Assembly: GCA_015657535.1 (NCBI GenBank)
Contig: JADHZB010001740.1
Span: forward strand, 69,254-133,253
Direction: 5' to 3'
DNA length: 64,000 nucleotides
From: Nephromyces sp. MM_2019
Lineage: Eukaryota; Apicomplexa; Aconoidasida; Nephromycida
Positions within the stretch are counted from its first letter, which is position 1. Every line of letters begins with the position of its first letter. A program made the translations under genes and the position numbers. The notes beneath the pieces were generated by a model. The model worked only from the letters and a program-made list of their open reading frames with translations, ran no database searches and was not told where the DNA came from. Below are positions 58,799 through 64,000 of this stretch, piece after piece.

Positions 58799-59876
58799 GT
58801 ATCTGCGGCATTTTCTCCATTTTGTTTGCTGATTTCTGTGCATCTTATCATCCTCCTCTACAATCGCATCATCTCCATAGGAACCCTCTCTTTTATGGCA
58901 GTTAGAAGAGGAGGAATATGGTAAAACGTAGAAAATCCTTCCTCTTCACTGCTTTTCTATGAAGCAGGTGAGCTCTTCTTTTATTTTTATTCTTCACTCT
59001 ATATCTCTTGCTGATAACGCCTTTCCTTCTTCTTCTTCTTCCTTTTCTTCTCTGAATAAAACCTCCGAATTGGTTGTTTTATCATCTCTCAAATTTGATG
59101 CTTTTATTGTTGCATTTGCACTTTACTTCTTTTGTATTTTTCCTTGTTTTGTCTGTAATTTATATGAAACAGAAAATTTCATCATTTATACCAAAGAAGA
59201 AGACACATTGAGTATATATATGTTTATTATAGAGGGCTTTGTACACAAATTTGATTGAAAATATCTTTTTTGATGGAGATGAAAAAGAGAATTAATCTTC
59301 GTGTATTCACTCCAATTTTATCCAATCAAATCATCGCTTCTCCTTCTTCTTCACTGCTGTTTTTTACAGTCCCAACATGTGTATTTACTTCTTTAGGAAA
59401 GTATCCAAAGAAACTCTACAGTTGGAGGATAAACCAGTAGATTGTTGCATTACCGGCTTCTTCTATGGTGGTGTTTGTTTTGACTTTTTATCTTTAGCAA
59501 CGGGTATACTAGTGAAGATTGCATAAATTATTTAGCAATCAGCTAGAAGAGGTGCTGATTTCAGAGTTTTTTCGCGGGGGATGTGTGTAGAAGATACCAC
59601 TCCCTCTTCCTCATTTCTTATTCTTCTTCTTCCCTCTTCTTCCCTCCTTGTGAAATCTCTCTTATAATCAGGATTTTTTCGTTATAGATTGCGATCAAAG
59701 GACCTCCACTATGTTTTCTCTTTCTCTAAAGACTTACTACTCCTTCTTCTTCCCATCGGCAAACGTCTCTGAGGAATATACACAATAAACTGGCGAAAAG
59801 TTGTGGTTTCATTCCCTTTTTCCTGCTAAAGACTTCTTACTCTTCATAACGAGAAAGAAGATAGCCATAGAAACAT

Positions 59877-62800
59877 ATGCCATCCTCATCAATCGCGATG
59901 AATAGCGACGATATTAAACCTCATTTAGAGTCTGAAGAGGATGGAAACACCCAATCCTTAGTCGTGAAGATACTTGACAGAGTAGCTAATGGCCAGATCG
60001 AAGAGAATGCCCTGCAATATATGGCAGGTAGGCAGTTTAGAATGGAATTGATGGAAGTTGTGTGTGCAAGGGGTACTTCAATGTAGGTGATGTTCTTTTT
60101 CCAGCTGCGCCTAGAGTGTGTGTGTATTTGATTTGCTTGATCCTGTCATTGGAACTAGTGTGTACTTGGTGGTTTAGGCAGCATAAAACCGCTATTAGGC
60201 ATTTTTTTCGGTCCGTTGCGTGTGGATTGAAGTTATAGCTAAGCAATTCCTTTTTGAATTTAAGCATACAGATAGTATAAAGAGAAATGTGTGTTATATT
60301 TTGTGCAGGAACTTCACAAGTTTCCTTGATATTTTGGTAATATGCTGTATGAGTAGCATTTTATGGTAGACTATTCCAAAGACTATCTTCTACTGTGCTT
60401 AACACTCTATTTTATTCTTTTCCCAGCGCGCACTTAATCTCAATCTCTTCCAGCCACTCTCTCTAGCAGTCCTTATCTTCATCTGCTTCTCTCTGTCGCG
60501 ATTTTCATCGTCATATTCGTGGAATTCATCCTCTTTGCCTCTGAATGCTCTGACCTTGATATTTGTGCGTGTGTGTGCGTGTACTTCACTCGTTCCTCTT
60601 TCTAGCTCTTCTTCTCTTCTTCAAGTCTAAATGAAAAAAACTCTCTCTTCACACATTTAAAGAGCTCCTGTGCTGGTGTGCGAATAACATCCACTCGTTA
60701 AGCCCCCCTGCATTCTCCTCCAAAAGAGATGCTTCACTACTTCTTCTCAAAATTTTAACAAAGCATTCGATTTCTCTTGTTTATCTTCACTTTTTATCCT
60801 TTTTTTGTTTCTTCTTATGTGTATCCAATCTCATCGAATGCTTTATACACACCCTTACTTAAACCAGTATTTTTCCTACATGAAGGTGCGTAAATTCCTC
60901 ATTTTTTCGCTATCTTTCGGCTCTAAAAGCACTTTATTTTCATAGAAACTGCTTTTTATGCTCACTAATGCTTCCGTTCGTATGTGTGTCGAGTTTAAAC
61001 ACGTACCAGTCACTGCAAAAAACCTTGAAAAGTTGCCTTTTAACGATTTTTTTCAAAAAATCTACTCCGGTGTGCATCAAAAGCTTCTTCTTCATCTCAT
61101 ATAGGTGCTTTTCTGGATGAATTTACTTTTTTTTCGTCAGTTTTTGCAGAGACCGACCTATGGCTTGTATATAGATAATGATGATTTTCTTTATTTCGCT
61201 GTGTTGCAGGAGTTATCGAAGAAGAGGGACTGGGAACTGTTAAGAGCGATAGCTTGTTTGAACTTTTGAGTCCCTTCTTTCTAGATTTTGACTGCGTAGC
61301 TGACAATGAAGAAGCTATGCAGCTGTGTGTTAAGCTTGAAAATGAGCTGAGAGTCTTTAGGAAAGAAGGTAAGAAAGCTAAGTTTTTAGTGGTGTTTGGA
61401 TAATAGTGCATTTTTTTATATATTCGGTTTTTATTTGCCTGAAAAGAAGTCAAATTTTGATGAATACAGAGGCTGTGATTTTCATCAAACTGGATTGGTT
61501 TCGTTTATGAGAAAGAGCGATTGAAGTGCGCTTTTTCGTACCTTCCTCTGGTTCTTCGTCTTCTTCTTCTCCCTCTTCTTCTTCTTCCTCTTTTTCCACT
61601 TCTTCCTATGACGATAAAGTCCCCCACAAAATGTAGAACTCTACACTAAAAATTATGACTGCTTCATCATGTGTGCAAGTGCTTCGCAATGCCTGCACAC
61701 ATGATGAACTCTTATCAGGCTCCACACAATGTGTGTTTATTATAAACCAGTAAAATTTGTCATTTCTTCAAGTTGGAAATTTCCCTTTTCAAGCTACCGT
61801 GAAAACTCAGACTCCTCAGCGAAGCGTGTGTGTGTGTCTTCATATGTAAATTACCCCTTTTTGAGAGGTGAAAACAAGTCAAAAAAGTATGTTTTGGTTT
61901 CTTTGGAACATCGGGTAAAACACAAACCTGTTAACATGCTTTGATTACCTCTCCTTTTCCTCTACACACACGCAAAAAAAACCTCCATTTTCTTCAATTT
62001 CCAAATCTTCAATATTGAAGTTTTTGCATGTGGAAATGTCGGTTATTATCCATTTTTTCACCATAGCTGCCAGTCCCGAATCAGAGGTCGTGGAAGAAGA
62101 CTCGAAAATGGAGAAATTGCACACTCCTATTGTGATGAACAATCTCATGCCTTCTGGGCCTGGAACAGGTGTGCCACTCTTTAGTATGAGAAGTGAAAAA
62201 ATAGTGCGAAAAATGCCAGTAAAAATCCCCTTTTTTTATGCTTTTCTGCTGTTTTTATCTTTTCTGGTTATGAAGATGGTAAAGCTAAAACTCTAATACG
62301 CTGTTTATAGGGATTTTCGTCGTTTTTTTGTGCAAATTTTGCTTCACTTTTCTGTGTTTTCTGGAGGAAAAACGCTGTGAATTAGCTTAGTTAAAGATTC
62401 TTTTCAATAGTGGATTTAGCTTCTCTACTTGTGTGCAGCATGAAGTACAAAAATCAGCCTAAATTTTGCTTTTTTTTATGTGAAGCTAGCTAGACAGAGA
62501 TAATGGGGTGGTGATGTGATGTGTGCGTATACTTCTGATGGCTTTGCTCTGTCTTTTGTACGATTAATACACATACAGAAGCTGATAGCACCGTATTGGC
62601 TTGCACGGCCGATTTTCACCCACATTTTTATGAAATGTGTGTGTGTCTGCTTTGCATTTGCTCCTACGTAAGCAAAGGCTTTAAGATCTGCTAGGAAGAG
62701 ACCTTTTTCGCAGGTTCTGTTGACTAGTTTTCTCTTGAACTATGGAATATGAATAGCCATTGGAGTTGCATGTGTGTGCGATAGGAATTGTATTAGCTAC

Positions 62801-64000
62801 AAAACTCAACTTAGGTTTGCTGGAAGAAGGCTATTTCCTTTGAAATCACTGTGTGTGTATATTCTCTCTCTTTCTCTACTCTAAACTTCAAGAGTAGAAG
62901 TTCCTCTTTTTTTTCTGTATCTATGAGCTCTTCGCTTCGTTTAGCTGAAGATTCTTCAAAAACATTGATATCCTGACATGTTTTCTCCCTCATACTCTTC
63001 ATTTTTCCCTTGCAATTTCTGCTACTTTGATGTATACACTCTTGCCACACTTTCCACCTTACTTCCTGTAAAACGCGCTGCGAAAAAGAGAGATTTAAGA
63101 TCGTGAAGAGGGGGTGCAAGTTACAAAAAAGTGATGATTTTTTATCTGCTGAAATCCCTAGACATCGCTCTCCAAATGATGAGTTTTTCCGTGCTTGAAC
63201 TCCTGCAAAGTGATGAGTTTTTCTTCTCCTAAACCCCCAAAAATTACTCCCAAAATCCCACCTTTTCAGGCTTTCTCGATCCTTATTTGGGCTTAAAAAA
63301 ACAGCAAGTTAACTACAACTCTAGTGTTCCTATAGTGGAGTCGATGAAGCTTCAAAAAGTAGCCTTAAAAGAGAAGGAGAGGAAGCAGATGTTAATAAGA
63401 GAATGGGAGAAACAGCGAACTCCTTTGCCTGCATTAGAGAGAAGGCATAACTTTGAAGGGATGTCTAAGCTAACGGATGTCATCGTTGATGGAGTAACAG
63501 TAGGGATAGCTGGAAGGTTATTACTGAAGGATGCTTCGTTGAGACTTGTGAATGGGAGATGCTATGGATTAGTGGGAAGGTGAGGTGTATGTGTGTGCGT
63601 CTCTGTATATGTGTGTCTATGTGTGTGTGTGTGTGTGTGTCTGTGTGCCTGTACGAGGGTGTGTTTGTGTGTGTGAAGAGGAGAGGAGAGTGTGGAGAGA
63701 GAAAGGGAGAGAGAAAACTCTGCTCTCTCTCAGTTGGGGTATCAAGGGTATGTGTGGGAAGTGCATTGTGAGGTTGTTAGTAGAATGTGGAGTATTTATG
63801 TGGGAAGGGAGTAATGTGTTGTGTGTTCGGTTGCGAACACATAGAAGGGGGGAGATCTGATCACTCGAGGGGGGATAGATGCATTCTGGCTGACTCAAAA
63901 ACTGACATAGATGCATAAGGGGAGACACACACCTACCTACAGGCACACACACACCTACCTACAGGCACACACACACCTACCTACAGGCACACACACACCT
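59877..64000 (+). CDS. ABC-F family ATPase, ABCF3/GCN20 type (5' part, truncated by window end)
   Basis: Soluble twin-ABC ATPase; GCN20 acts with GCN1 on ribosomes to activate the eIF2-alpha kinase GCN2. Exons: 59877-60027, 61210-61368, 62067-62168, 63270-63579, then an intron running off the window. Introns 1-3 are all phase 1 after a G, and the fourth is phase 2. The visible 241 residues hold the ABCF3-type N-terminal helical region (about 25-100: VVKILDRVANGQIEENALQY, then FELLSPFFLDFDCVADN), a charged linker (KEKERKQMLIREWEKQR), and the first strands of ABC domain 1: VTVGIAGRLLLKDASLRLVN, then RCYGLVGR. In ABCF3 this is followed at once by N-G-x-G-K-T, so the Walker A lysine must lie in the next exon outside the window. 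The start could also be the second Met at 59898. The N-terminal helical region favours ABCF3 over ABCF1 and ABCF2. Confidence 0.88.
61663..61708. repeat. Perfect 15-bp hairpin in ABCF3 intron 2
   Basis: TTCATCATGTGTGCA (61663-61677) and its exact reverse complement (61694-61708) are separated by a 16-nt loop. It is inside the intron 61369-62066. A 15-bp perfect stem is unlikely in random sequence of this size and could be a structured RNA or a protein-binding site. Confidence 0.8.
63600..63680 (+). repeat. GT microsatellite in ABCF3 intron 4
   Basis: GTGTGT runs begin 20 bases after the donor at 63580, followed by a GA-rich stretch (GAGAGGAGAGTGTGGAGAGAG). The TG orientation on the sense strand matches the repeats in PRP2. 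Confidence 0.85.
63926..64000 (+). repeat. 22-bp tandem repeat at window end
   Basis: Units of GCACACACACACCTACCTACAG, at least three copies and continuing past the window. Each unit ends in CTACAG followed by G, which resembles a 3' splice site, so the array offers a ladder of possible acceptors within the intron. Confidence 0.85.

Larger units (their letters stand above)
56840..59876. promoter_or_regulatory. Divergent promoter region of PRP2 and ABCF3, with skew switch
   Basis: Three kilobases between two genes transcribed away from each other. 57260-57430 on the plus strand is almost pure purine (GAAGA/GGGAAT units); after about 57600 the strand becomes T/C-rich with TTCTTC runs (57960-58030, 59020-59045, 59620-59650). 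The switch marks where the sense strand changes. In between are GT runs (58480-58620) and CA runs (58697-58746) in inverted order, and a stem-loop at 58766-58798. Core promoter elements cannot be placed by eye. Confidence 0.5.

Noticed and set aside
58366..58924. Overlapping His/Thr and Val/Cys-rich open frames
   Set aside because: They are translations of GT/CA microsatellites.

Overview
This window is nuclear DNA of an intron-rich, AT-leaning protist, most likely an apicomplexan or close alveolate relative. The evidence is an ARF1 whose residues follow the apicomplexan form ([36 protein letters not shown]), an apicomplexan-style AP2 DNA-binding domain, and an iron-type superoxide dismutase with a mitochondrial-type leader. 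I cannot name the species. No bacterial operons, mobile elements, rRNA or tRNA were found. The given reading frames break almost every gene, so I rebuilt the genes by hand from GT..AG introns, checking that phases matched and that known motifs continued across joins.

Layout: 4595-14671 (+) large ApiAP2-type regulator (could be two genes); 19696-21111 (-) ARF1, complete, 5 exons, 181 aa; 28117-33401 (+) unrecognised protein of about 1478 aa with degenerate repeats; 34190-35320 (-) a small RING-H2 protein hidden in seven short exons; 39921-46886 (+) Fe-SOD, complete, 8 exons, 236 aa; 49842-56839 (-) PRP2/DHX16 spliceosomal helicase, complete, 5 exons, 1197 aa; 59877 to the window end (+) N-terminal part of an ABCF3/GCN20-type protein. 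The seven genes alternate strand strictly (+,-,+,-,+,-,+), so every gap is either convergent or divergent.

Most introns are 0.5-1.6 kb and T/G-rich on the sense strand; ARF1 and the RING gene have short ones (54-170 nt, apart from one of 586). Six of the seven SOD introns and the three complete ABCF introns are phase 1 after a G. Introns carry tandem repeats and hairpins: a 9-bp minisatellite in PRP2, about 60-bp repeats and a perfect hairpin in SOD, a perfect 15-bp hairpin in ABCF3, and a 22-bp repeat at the window end.

The genes do not form a pathway. They are a transcription factor, a vesicle-traffic GTPase, a lineage-specific repeat protein, a likely ubiquitin ligase, an oxidative-stress enzyme, a splicing helicase and a translation-control ATPase. 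The most novel items are the repeat protein, the hidden RING gene and the intron architecture.
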